Of a stretch of 64,000 nt of DNA, positions 1-7,449 are shown in pieces; within the stretch, counting starts at the first letter, position 1; each line of letters opens with the position of its first letter. The stretch lies in NCBI GenBank assembly GCA_002712005.1, contig PASP01000006.1, positions 242,822 to 306,821 of the forward strand, written 5' to 3'. The translations under genes and the position numbers were made by a program. Below the pieces are notes generated by a model. It made no database searches. It had not been told where the DNA came from and saw only the letters and a program-made list of their open reading frames with translations. The DNA is from Halobacteriovoraceae bacterium (GTDB taxonomy: Bacteria; Bdellovibrionota; Bacteriovoracia; Bacteriovoracales; Bacteriovoracaceae).

Positions 1-1
1 A

Positions 2-1378
2 AAAGAATTTGGGCAACATATTGTCGACTCAATTGAAAGAATGCTCCTAGGAGGGATGAATGATCATGCCCGTGGAGGGATTCATCGCTATTCAACAGAT
101 AATCAATTTATGGTGCCTCACTTTGAAAAAATGCTCTATGATCAAGCAGGACTGCTACGTCTCCTTTCAAAGTTTGGACTGGTTTACCCCTCTCCTATTG
201 TATTTGATACCCTTATGAATACTCTCGAATATCTACAAACGGAAATGATGGATGATTCCGGTTTCTTCTTTAGTGCTCAAGATGCCGATAGCGAAGGACA
301 AGAAGGCCTCTTCTTTACCTTTACTGAAGAAGAATTCGAAGAAGTGGTCAATACGGCCAGTAATGATAAAGATGACCTCACGTCTGAAATGGAACAAATC
401 AAAAAATGGTTTCAAATAACAAAAGAAGGAAATTTCACCGGAGGACTCAATGTCATCTCCTTAAACCCCACCATGAGAAATGAAATCTACTCTCAAGAAA
501 ATTGGGAAAAAATTAGAAGAATAAGAAGACAGATTCTTCAAGAGAGAAAGAAGAGAATTCCACCTGCAACAGATAATACAGGAGTTGGTAGTTGGAACTC
601 CATGCTCTTATCTGCACTGGTAGATGTTATCCAATACTGTCAAGTTGATGCCATCAAAGGTAAAGCATCTCAGATTTTCAATAAGGCCCTTGAAGGCCAC
701 TATCACAACTTTCTCATCTCAAAGAATAACCAGGGCATGATGCTTAGACATGTCACGACCCAAGAAACAGGCCTTCCCTATCTTGAAGACTTTGTTACAT
801 TTAGCGAGGCCATGCTCCGTGTTTTTGAAATCACCGGTAATCCAACTTTCAAAGATAACTTTTCAGACACGATGAATTTCATTTTCAAAGAATTCTATGA
901 TGAAGAAAATAAGAGAGTCCTCACAAGGCCTAAGGAACTTAATGATCATGAACTCTACCCTAATCAACCGATGGGTCCCTATGATAGTTCATTTAAATCA
1001 TTACCTATGACTCTTATTCAGCTCATCAAAAGGGGTCGCGTGCTCCTACAAGATCCGGACTTTGGTTCGGATCTTAATGACTACTTAGATGAAGCTAAAC
1101 ACTATATTCTTAAAAATCCTATTTCTGGTGGTGAAGGACTGCGTTCCCTAAGCTATCCAGAAGGTGCCTATAGAGTCATCAAAGCTCCAAGAACTTGGTT
1201 GCAAGATCCAAAATTTGTAGGTTTCATGGGCTACTTCCTACCGCGCTTTGTTCTAGACTGCACTAATGAAGAAGAAAACTCTCAAACATGGCAAATCTGT
1301 AACCTCAATGCCTGTGAGCTCCAAGGAGAAGGTGTTGAGAACTTTATCGAGACTTTAACTCCTAATAAGGCCAAATAA
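2..1378 (+). CDS. YyaL/DUF255 (thioredoxin domain-containing) protein, 5' end cut by the window
   Basis: The frame is open from the first bases, so the N-terminal part lies upstream of the window; an internal ATG at 41 is not the real start. The visible part carries the family signature: GGIHRYSTDN followed by VPHFEKMLYDQAGL, which matches the conserved GGGFxRYSxD and PHFEKMLYDNA motifs of the YyaL/SSP411 family. These proteins normally have an N-terminal thioredoxin-like domain (DUF255) and a C-terminal alpha/alpha barrel resembling glycosidases. Only the barrel is seen here, about 458 codons against a usual total of 650-700. No signal peptide can be judged. The cellular role of the family is not established. 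A CaiB-like gene follows after 9 bases and is probably co-transcribed. Confidence 0.9.
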   Translation, partial: KEFGQHIVDSIERMLLGGMNDHARGGIHRYSTDNQFMVPHFEKMLYDQAGLLRLLSKFGLVYPSPIVFDTLMNTLEYLQTEMMDDSGFFFSAQDADSEGQEGLFFTFTEEEFEEVVNTASNDKDDLTSEMEQIKKWFQITKEGNFTGGLNVISLNPTMRNEIYSQENWEKIRRIRRQILQERKKRIPPATDNTGVGSWNSMLLSALVDVIQYCQVDAIKGKASQIFNKALEGHYHNFLISKNNQGMMLRHVTTQETGLPYLEDFVTFSEAMLRVFEITGNPTFKDNFSDTMNFIFKEFYDEENKRVLTRPKELNDHELYPNQPMGPYDSSFKSLPMTLIQLIKRGRVLLQDPDFGSDLNDYLDEAKHYILKNPISGGEGLRSLSYPEGAYRVIKAPRTWLQDPKFVGFMGYFLPRFVLDCTNEEENSQTWQICNLNACELQGEGVENFIETLTPNKAK

Positions 1379-1387
1379 AAAGAAAGT

Positions 1388-2371
1388 ATGGAAACAACGG
1401 CTCCAAAGAAAACAAAGACAAATCGTCCCCTTGATGGACTTACTGTGTTGGACTTCACCTCTCGCCTTCCCGGCCCTCTGGCCGGTTACATCTTAGAACA
1501 GCTTGGGGCTCAAGTCATAAAGATCGAAAGTGAGTCTCATCCCGATCCTTTCAAGAATCTCAAACTTGGAGTGCAAGGAAGAGAGGTCGATGATGTCGGT
1601 TTTGAAAGTTGGTATAAGAATATGAATAAGAATAAAGAAAATTTTATTCTGACTCATGAAAATACAGAGCAACTCCAATCTCTTTGTAAAAAAGCTCATA
1701 TGGTTATTATGGGTTGGCCTAAGAAAGTCCAAGAAAAATACTCCGTAACTTTCGAGGACTTAAGTTCACTAAGTGGCTGGGGCAGCTATGTGGAGTTAAC
1801 TGCTTCTCATTATCATGAAAGACCTCTGCATGATCTGAATATAATGGCCGATCAAGGACTTCTTGGATTGCATATTAAACAATGGGAAAAGAAGAATAAA
1901 ACAGCAAAGCGAATCGCTCCTCCTTTTCTCCCCATAGCCGGTGCAACCTTTGCTCAATCCATTACTCAAAATCTTTTGGCCTGTGCTTTGAAAGGACTTA
2001 TGGATCAGAATTGGATCTATCAAGTTCTAAGCTTAGAAGAATCTATTGAAAAAACATGGCAACCCCTCTATGCACCGGATCTTCAAGGTGTTCAAGAAAG
2101 CTTTCTCCACTCAGGTCGGTATCCTTGCTATAATATCTACCCGCTAAAAAATCATCGCGCCCATTTGGCCATAGCTTGTATTGAAGAAAAATTTTGGACC
2201 GAATTTACGACAAGTTTTGAAATTGAATTAAGCGCTGAGGATAGATTCAACGATAAAGACGAAGAAGTATTTACAGCGATACAAACAAAAATCGCTGAAT
2301 ATGACGTAGAAACGATGCAGGAAAAGCTTAAAGGTCTCAATTGCTGTTTGAGCTTAGTCTTGAAGGATTGA
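1388..2371 (+). CDS. CaiB/BaiF-like (family III CoA-transferase) protein, short, catalytic Asp apparently missing
   Basis: The N-terminus LDGLTVLDFTSRLPGPLAGY followed by LEQLGAQVIKIES is the classic start of family III CoA-transferases and alpha-methylacyl-CoA racemases. At 327 aa it is shorter than the usual 360-400. In the family the catalytic Asp lies in a segment like LLADFAGG or LGDSNTG; here the corresponding stretch reads PPFLPIAGATFAQS (around residues 179-190), with Ala where Asp is expected. The alignment was made by eye. If correct, CoA transfer by the usual acyl-Asp intermediate is unlikely, so this may be a binding protein or an altered enzyme. It follows the YyaL gene after 9 bases. 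Confidence 0.75.
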   Translation: METTAPKKTKTNRPLDGLTVLDFTSRLPGPLAGYILEQLGAQVIKIESESHPDPFKNLKLGVQGREVDDVGFESWYKNMNKNKENFILTHENTEQLQSLCKKAHMVIMGWPKKVQEKYSVTFEDLSSLSGWGSYVELTASHYHERPLHDLNIMADQGLLGLHIKQWEKKNKTAKRIAPPFLPIAGATFAQSITQNLLACALKGLMDQNWIYQVLSLEESIEKTWQPLYAPDLQGVQESFLHSGRYPCYNIYPLKNHRAHLAIACIEEKFWTEFTTSFEIELSAEDRFNDKDEEVFTAIQTKIAEYDVETMQEKLKGLNCCLSLVLKD

Positions 2372-2402
2372 ACTCTTAATTAAACCCTCATTGAATCCTT
2401 AC

Positions 2403-2891
2403 TCAATCTCTAAATAGAGCGCTTAGTGATTTTAACTTTGACTTAGTTTCATCTTTTAATTCAGCTTTAACCTCTCTCTTTCTTTCAAAAGAATTGAGAT
2501 AGAATTCTTGAAGTTCATAGAGATTGTCATACATGGCCTTTCTCACCAGCATCTCTCTTAATAACGGATCTGCGTCCTTCAAAAAATCGAAGAAACCTTG
2601 ATCATAAAGGATGGCATCGACTTCTTCTAAACTAAAAGAACCTGATCCCGATTCTTTATTTAAAGAAGAAGACTTAATAAAACGTTTTCCCCCTTCACTG
2701 GCCAATACTTCATCGATAGCGGACTTATCAATTTTGGAGAAGGCATGATAATTCCAAGTAAAAGCACTTCCATCACCTCTAAGCTTTTCGTGATACGAAA
2801 AAGATGAGCTTTCAGCGTGAAGTGGATTAAAACCACTGAGAGCGAAAACTAAAGCAGGAAATAAAAATAAAATTTGCTTAATGTATTTCAT
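2403..2891 (-). CDS. Exported protein of unknown function
   Basis: 162 aa with a clear signal peptide (KYIKQILFLFPALVFALSG, cleavage probably after PLHA near residue 26). The mature part is rich in charged residues and ends in a Lys/Glu-rich helix. I do not recognise a family. GGAG lies just upstream of the ATG at 2891. It is the last gene of a three-gene minus-strand run with the 92-aa gene (6 bases away) and the caspase-like gene, so its role may be tied to that protein. Confidence 0.7.
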   Translation of the reverse strand: MKYIKQILFLFPALVFALSGFNPLHAESSSFSYHEKLRGDGSAFTWNYHAFSKIDKSAIDEVLASEGGKRFIKSSSLNKESGSGSFSLEEVDAILYDQGFFDFLKDADPLLREMLVRKAMYDNLYELQEFYLNSFERKREVKAELKDETKSKLKSLSALFRD

Positions 2892-2897
2892 CTTCTA

Positions 2898-3176
2898 TTA
2901 CTCCATAAGAGGAAGAGAACAAGGATCTCCTCTACCTAATTTGCGATCATCTGCCTCTAATCGTTCATGCCAAGCAAAGGGAACGCAGTTGAGATCAACG
3001 ACTCCATTTTGATGACCCTGTAAGGTATTAAGCATCTGTTCAGTGTGTTGAGTTACTTTCTTAAAGATTTCGTTCGCAAAAGGATCTTGATCTTGATTCA
3101 AATGATTTATAATATCAGATTGTATTTTCCAATATAGATTATCTGTTTTTATTTTTCGTAAATGGAAATCTCTCAT
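2898..3176 (-). CDS. Small protein of unknown function
   Basis: 92 aa, no signal peptide or membrane segment, mixed charged helix-like composition, ending CSLPLME. A purine-rich AAAGAG stretch precedes the ATG at 3176. It sits between two exported-protein genes on the same strand with gaps of 6 and 23 bases, which supports an operon. No family is recognised. Because the neighbours are exported and this one seems cytoplasmic, it could also be a later-arising or regulatory gene, but nothing in the sequence settles this. Confidence 0.6.
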   Translation of the reverse strand: MRDFHLRKIKTDNLYWKIQSDIINHLNQDQDPFANEIFKKVTQHTEQMLNTLQGHQNGVVDLNCVPFAWHERLEADDRKLGRGDPCSLPLME

Positions 3177-3199
3177 GATCTCTTTTCGACTAGCATCGA

Positions 3200-4822
3200 T
3201 TAGTTTTTTTCACTTGGTCCCTCTTGAGTATAGAGACTACTCGAAGCATCAGGTAATGTGTCATAGAACTTCTTTTGATCTTCATTTAAAGAACGAGTAA
3301 TATTTCCATATTTTCGATCAAATTCATCTCGATTTAAAAGAGGCTTTTGCTGGGACGGAGATATTCTTTCCATCAGCTCTGAAATAATAAAGGGCTCCCC
3401 GGTTGAATTCCAAATGGCCACTTTCAGGGTATCGGCAAGAACCTGTTTAAATTCTTCCCCCTTATCGGTTGAGTAGGCTTCCATAGAGGCTTCAACCTTA
3501 TCTACAATATTCCACATTTCATCGCGAGTGAGAGACTCTCCAGAATGCCCTTTTAAAAGCTCACTAAAGAGATCTTTGGCCATTGATCTCTCTGGACTAG
3601 AATTTTCATTTTGATTAAATTTTACATATTCATCGTATAAAGTCTTAAGATCCAATTCTCCTTGATCTTTGAGTGACTCTTTTTTTATTCCTGAAGAATG
3701 GAGAGAATTCTCTTTGATGGCATGAAAGAAGTTAAGTCCAAATGCAGCGCCCTTTGGAATTTTAAATTCATCTTGATATTCCATGCAATGAGCATTACTA
3801 GAAGCAAAATTGTAAATCCCCCGTACAGGAGAGCTTGCTCCTGTTGATGTCGGTATTTCCAATTCTCCAAAATAATATTTCATATACTCTGAATGCATAG
3901 TCTCAAACTGAGTGCCCGTACATCCGGCCGAGGGATCTTCTCGAATAAAGTCACCATTGTCTTCTGGTAATCCAAAGGCATTGAGCTCCAAGGACTTCCC
4001 CGCTTCATCAAGGATTCCTGGACAGTTAATTCTTAAACCAGTGAAGCCAGAACGAATATGTTCAATTTGTTTCAAAGACTGAATAATCTCTTCTTTTGAT
4101 TTGGCCTCTAGTATAGATGATTCTCTCTGCAGAGAAGATCTTAAATACTCAAGACCTTTAGTTCGAAAATTAAGAGGGGCCTGACCTTCATAGCCACTGA
4201 CAAAAGAAGCATTGGGGAAGATACCATTCCAAAGAGAGAGTTCTTGAGTTGTTCCCGTGTAACAACCTAGTAGATAAAGTGATTGAATACTCTCTCTTAG
4301 GCGTGGCCTATTTTGGAATTGATCTAAGATTTGCTTTCTGGTGAGATCTCCATTTTTTCCACTAAAATGGCCACCCCCATCATGACCCGAAATAATAAGG
4401 CGACCCACATCTAGATTGGGATATTCCCTCTCTAGTTTATCGAGTTCCTGTTCTAGAGTTTCAGCTCCCAGAAAATCATCGGCGAGTAATTCCATTTGAT
4501 GATTATATTTAATCAGATTATGTTCATGCCGTTGGCGACAAGTATCAGAAGAACATTGATCATAACGAATTTGCTCTTTGGCGTGAGATTCAGCGTAACG
4601 AGAATATTCCTCCCGTCGAGACCAGTCTGGAATGACCTTCAAGGCCTTCCCCTGAAGACACGCTTCTTCCTTAGCAACAGCAACTTCTCTCCAACTTGCA
4701 TTGAGATCCAAGAAGAGATTCACTTCACTAGGAGATGTCGGGGGATTACACGCCATACTCTCTTCAAGAAGAAGTACTGTCCCTAAGAAGAGAAAATAAA
4801 GGATAGGAAAAAGAGCTTTCAT
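3200..4822 (-). CDS. Exported caspase-like (clan CD) protein
   Basis: An upstream in-frame start at 5050 is possible, but the ATG at 4822 begins a proper signal peptide (KALFPILYFLFLGTVLLLEE, then a Cys at residue 25), so 540 aa is preferred. Residues 141-190 hold the clan CD pattern: a hydrophobic strand then SGHDGGGHFSG (His147), and about 40 residues on, another strand then LLGCYTG (Cys187). This His/Cys arrangement is that of caspases, gingipains and legumains. The long C-terminal part (about 300 residues) has no recognised domain. The protein is probably periplasmic or a lipoprotein. First gene of a minus-strand run with two small genes. Substrate and activity are unknown; peptidase function is inferred from the dyad only. 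Confidence 0.7.
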   Translation of the reverse strand: MKALFPILYFLFLGTVLLLEESMACNPPTSPSEVNLFLDLNASWREVAVAKEEACLQGKALKVIPDWSRREEYSRYAESHAKEQIRYDQCSSDTCRQRHEHNLIKYNHQMELLADDFLGAETLEQELDKLEREYPNLDVGRLIISGHDGGGHFSGKNGDLTRKQILDQFQNRPRLRESIQSLYLLGCYTGTTQELSLWNGIFPNASFVSGYEGQAPLNFRTKGLEYLRSSLQRESSILEAKSKEEIIQSLKQIEHIRSGFTGLRINCPGILDEAGKSLELNAFGLPEDNGDFIREDPSAGCTGTQFETMHSEYMKYYFGELEIPTSTGASSPVRGIYNFASSNAHCMEYQDEFKIPKGAAFGLNFFHAIKENSLHSSGIKKESLKDQGELDLKTLYDEYVKFNQNENSSPERSMAKDLFSELLKGHSGESLTRDEMWNIVDKVEASMEAYSTDKGEEFKQVLADTLKVAIWNSTGEPFIISELMERISPSQQKPLLNRDEFDRKYGNITRSLNEDQKKFYDTLPDASSSLYTQEGPSEKN

Positions 4823-5118
4823 TATCTGATTATATCGGTCTAAATTGTGAAAATATAAAGACATTTTACTGAATCTCATCGTGAATAGAGGTGCAAGTTG
4901 CTCCTTAGAACTGGGGCCATAACGCGCCAAGACAATCGAAGAAGCCAACCAGACACCAGTTAAGCTACCGTTTTTACATAAACTGGAATTGGCATCGTCT
5001 TTGTAATTACTAGAGTATTCGAGTCTAGATAGGAAATTTAGACCACACAAGACAAAGGACGGTCTATAGTCGCTAGCTTAATTGGAAGATGCTGGCAGAT
5101 GATGAAAGAGACGATTAT

Positions 5119-5463
5119 ATGAAAAAAATCATCATTACTATGTTCCTAGTTTTGACAGGACCTTTTGGTATTCAACTCACTCATGCTAGTCAAGGAGCTC
5201 TTGAAGGAGCTACAGAGTTTTCAAAAATCCCTGTAGAGAGAATGAGCGAAAAAACTCATGCAGACGGTTTTGAAACATTCTATGGCGAAAGATTTGCTGT
5301 GGAAGAAGTAGTCAATGTCGAAACAGAGGCCAAAGCCTCAGAAATTCTTAAACAAAACCAAATCGAATTAAAAGACGGAGGAATCTTCTATCCTGAAGAA
5401 GTTGAATTTGCTCTTAGAATTCGTGGTGGCGGACTTAATAAAGCTCCCCAAACAACAGATTAA
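5119..5463 (+). CDS. Small secreted protein of unknown function
   Basis: An in-frame ATG at 5089 exists, but the ATG at 5119 starts a standard signal peptide (KKIIITMFLVLTGPFGIQL, cleavage near THAS), giving 114 aa. The mature protein is small and acidic, with Glu/Lys-rich helix-like stretches and an RIRGGGLNKAP tail. No family is recognised. It is transcribed away from the caspase-like operon and faces the MscS gene, with a shared hairpin terminator between them. The 296 bases between 4823 and 5118 must hold the divergent promoters, but I cannot assign boxes with confidence. Confidence 0.6.
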   Translation: MKKIIITMFLVLTGPFGIQLTHASQGALEGATEFSKIPVERMSEKTHADGFETFYGERFAVEEVVNVETEAKASEILKQNQIELKDGGIFYPEEVEFALRIRGGGLNKAPQTTD

Positions 5464-5472
5464 TGAAACGCT

Positions 5473-5500
5473 CCCTCACCCTTTAAAAAGGTGTGAGGGG
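5473..5500. terminator. Bidirectional hairpin terminator between convergent genes
   Basis: CCCTCAC and GTGAGGG pair across an inner CCTT/AAGG stem with one bulged T. It begins 9 bases after the stop of the small secreted protein and overlaps the last codons of the mscS-like gene, so it probably ends both transcripts. Confidence 0.65.
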
Positions 5501-6375
5501 GTTTGATCAAAGTTTTTAATTTTAAGATCAATCTGTTGAAAAGGTATTTCAATCTCTTCTAATCGAAAAGCATCACAAATTTTAAATCGCATATCCGAGA
5601 GAATTCCCTCATCCACCCATAGATCAGAAATCCATACGGTAAGCGAAAAGTCCAAGCTAGAAGCGCCAAAATCTTTAAAGAAAACTTTGGGAGCCGGATA
5701 CTCTAAAACCTTAGTCGATTCTTTCGCCACTTTCATAAGAATTTCTTCAACCTTACGCGGATCAGTCCCATAGGCCACTCCCACATTAACAGCTAGTCGT
5801 ATCTTTTCACCAGATAAGCTCTCATTAACAACCTGTTCCGAGATAAACTGGGAATTAGGCACAATGATCGAGATATCATCTCTTGTCGTTACGAGAGTTG
5901 AGCGGGCACCAATTTCTGTAACCTTACCTCTAATTGAGCCCACCTTAATCAGGTCACCTACTTTAATAGGACGCTCTAAAAGAATGATAATACCCGAGAT
6001 AAAATTTTGAGTTATATTCTGGAGACCAAAACCAATTCCAACCATTAAAACCGCACCAACAGCAGCAAGAGAATTCATGGATATACCCACAGTATCTAGG
6101 GTTACGAATCCACCAATAATAAGCACAGTATAGCGCGTGAAAGTTCCTATAGAGTCCTTTACACCACGATCAAGATCTTTCTTTTCAGCTAAAACTTTGG
6201 CCACACCTCTTTCGGCCCAACGACTGAGAAGAGTTGAAAAGTAAAAGATCCCACAGGCCATTAAAAGAGAAAGAAGACTTACTTTCTGCCCACTAATTTC
6301 AAATAAGGATACGGTTAAAATTTTCCAAACTTCTGTAAAAATTTGAGTGAACATTTCTTTATCTTTAAAATCCAT
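5476..6375 (-). CDS. MscS-family mechanosensitive channel
   Basis: 299 aa, close to E. coli MscS (286). Three hydrophobic segments in the first 120 residues are followed by the pore helix and beta domain: GVGAVLMVG-like Gly/Ala-rich TM3 (around residues 104-125, ending GFGLQNITQNFISG), then LLERPIKVGDLIKVGSIRG and VPNSQFISEQVVN, both standard family motifs. It acts in the inner membrane, releasing solutes under hypo-osmotic tension. A methyltransferase gene ends 3 bases upstream, so the two are likely co-transcribed. The 3' end runs into a shared terminator. Confidence 0.93.
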   Translation of the reverse strand: MDFKDKEMFTQIFTEVWKILTVSLFEISGQKVSLLSLLMACGIFYFSTLLSRWAERGVAKVLAEKKDLDRGVKDSIGTFTRYTVLIIGGFVTLDTVGISMNSLAAVGAVLMVGIGFGLQNITQNFISGIIILLERPIKVGDLIKVGSIRGKVTEIGARSTLVTTRDDISIIVPNSQFISEQVVNESLSGEKIRLAVNVGVAYGTDPRKVEEILMKVAKESTKVLEYPAPKVFFKDFGASSLDFSLTVWISDLWVDEGILSDMRFKICDAFRLEEIEIPFQQIDLKIKNFDQTPSHLFKG

Positions 6376-6378
6376 AAA

Positions 6379-7095
6379 CTATATTCTCTCCAAACAAAAT
6401 CTCAAACATTCTGGATCTCCATTCATGGCCACATCCCTAGAGTCTTCAGGAATGATTTTTATACTTGATTGGCAAACGAAGTACTTGATCTTTAATCCAC
6501 TTGATACAAACATATCTTCCCATTCAAATGCGTCCATAATAATACGACTAGGAATATCATCTTTGTAAAGAAGGTTTGATTGCACATCATATTCAAATTG
6601 AGTATCAAAGCTAAGAGACTTATGGGCCAACATAACTTCTCCTATATAAATCCCACCAGGAATGAGGGCTTCTCTGATCTTACCTAGGGTTTGATAGACT
6701 TCTGGTACAGAATTTAAGCAGTGGAGAAAGTGGCCATCTAATATGACTGCATGAGGACCATGAGGGATTTCAAGAGTACAGTCAGCTTGTTGATAATGAA
6801 TGGTTCCATATTGCTGGGCCCTTTCTATTGCAATACTAGAAAGATCAAGGCCATAGAGATTATTCTTCAGACCTAAATCAAAAATATCCTGCCAAGATTC
6901 AAAAAGACTTCGCATACCGCAGCCCAATTCGGCCCAGGGTCCTTCATCTTTTCTTTCTTTTAACCATTCCGATATAGGAGTAGATCGAAGAAAACTGACC
7001 AATGAATGGCTAGGACTAGCTCCATGTTGAAGCTTGCCGTAAACCTCATTGAGTAACTTCTCTTTGTGGTGGTTGGTAAAATCCATTTTTCCCAT
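6379..7095 (-). CDS. SAM-dependent methyltransferase (class I)
   Basis: 238 aa. Motif I is seen as WAELGCGMRSL (around residues 51-61), followed by an acidic strand end in LYGLDLSSIAIERA (motif II) and QADCTLEIPHGPHAVILDG (motifs III-IV), the order of a Rossmann-type class I methyltransferase. The substrate cannot be told. The start at 7095 has AGGAAAAGT before it; an inner ATG three codons on is also possible. It is followed after 3 bases by the mscS-like gene and a TATAAT-like box lies just upstream on the minus strand. Confidence 0.8.
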   Translation of the reverse strand: MGKMDFTNHHKEKLLNEVYGKLQHGASPSHSLVSFLRSTPISEWLKERKDEGPWAELGCGMRSLFESWQDIFDLGLKNNLYGLDLSSIAIERAQQYGTIHYQQADCTLEIPHGPHAVILDGHFLHCLNSVPEVYQTLGKIREALIPGGIYIGEVMLAHKSLSFDTQFEYDVQSNLLYKDDIPSRIIMDAFEWEDMFVSSGLKIKYFVCQSSIKIIPEDSRDVAMNGDPECLRFCLERI

Positions 7096-7449
7096 ACTTT
7101 TCCTATAATTTTTAATAGGTTAATTATACCTAAAACTGCTCCTTGCAAAAGGAGATTCACCTCTTTTATAGTTTCTAAATTCACTTCTCACAAAATGAAA
7201 TCTGTCGAATCTTTAAACGGCCCCCGAAAGCTTTACCTAAACCAACTATTTCAGTCTCCTTTTTGGCATCATGATTGCTTATACAGCCCCCAATATTGAA
7301 AACCCTATCCACAGGAAGGCAAGAGGTTCAATTTCAGTGTCAGACTGACCTTTTGGGGCCTTTTTATCTTCAAAGAAGGAGCCACTGTGGCCCCTCACTG
7401 AAAATAATTCAATAGAAGAGATTTTATCTATTATATGTTGGGAGAAAAA
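7096..7449. other. Divergent intergenic region with a structured part
   Basis: 354 bases without a credible gene, between the minus-strand methyltransferase and the plus-strand coiled-coil giant. It contains TATAAT-like sequence near the methyltransferase start, a TAGGT/ACCTA inverted repeat near 7120, and the nested inverted repeats at 7333-7402 listed separately. No RNA gene is recognised. Confidence 0.5.
7333..7402 (+). repeat. Nested inverted repeats in the 5' leader of the giant coiled-coil gene
   Basis: TTCAGTG (7333-7339) pairs with CACTGAA (7396-7402); inside it GGGGCC (7355-7360) pairs with GGCCCC (7389-7394), and a small GTCAG-A-CTGAC hairpin sits on the left arm. Together these could form a branched leader RNA ending about 45 bases before the start codon. 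Confidence 0.45.

Noticed and set aside
5089-5118. Earlier start for the small secreted protein
   Set aside because: The extra 10 residues are polar and precede an otherwise standard signal peptide that begins at 5119.
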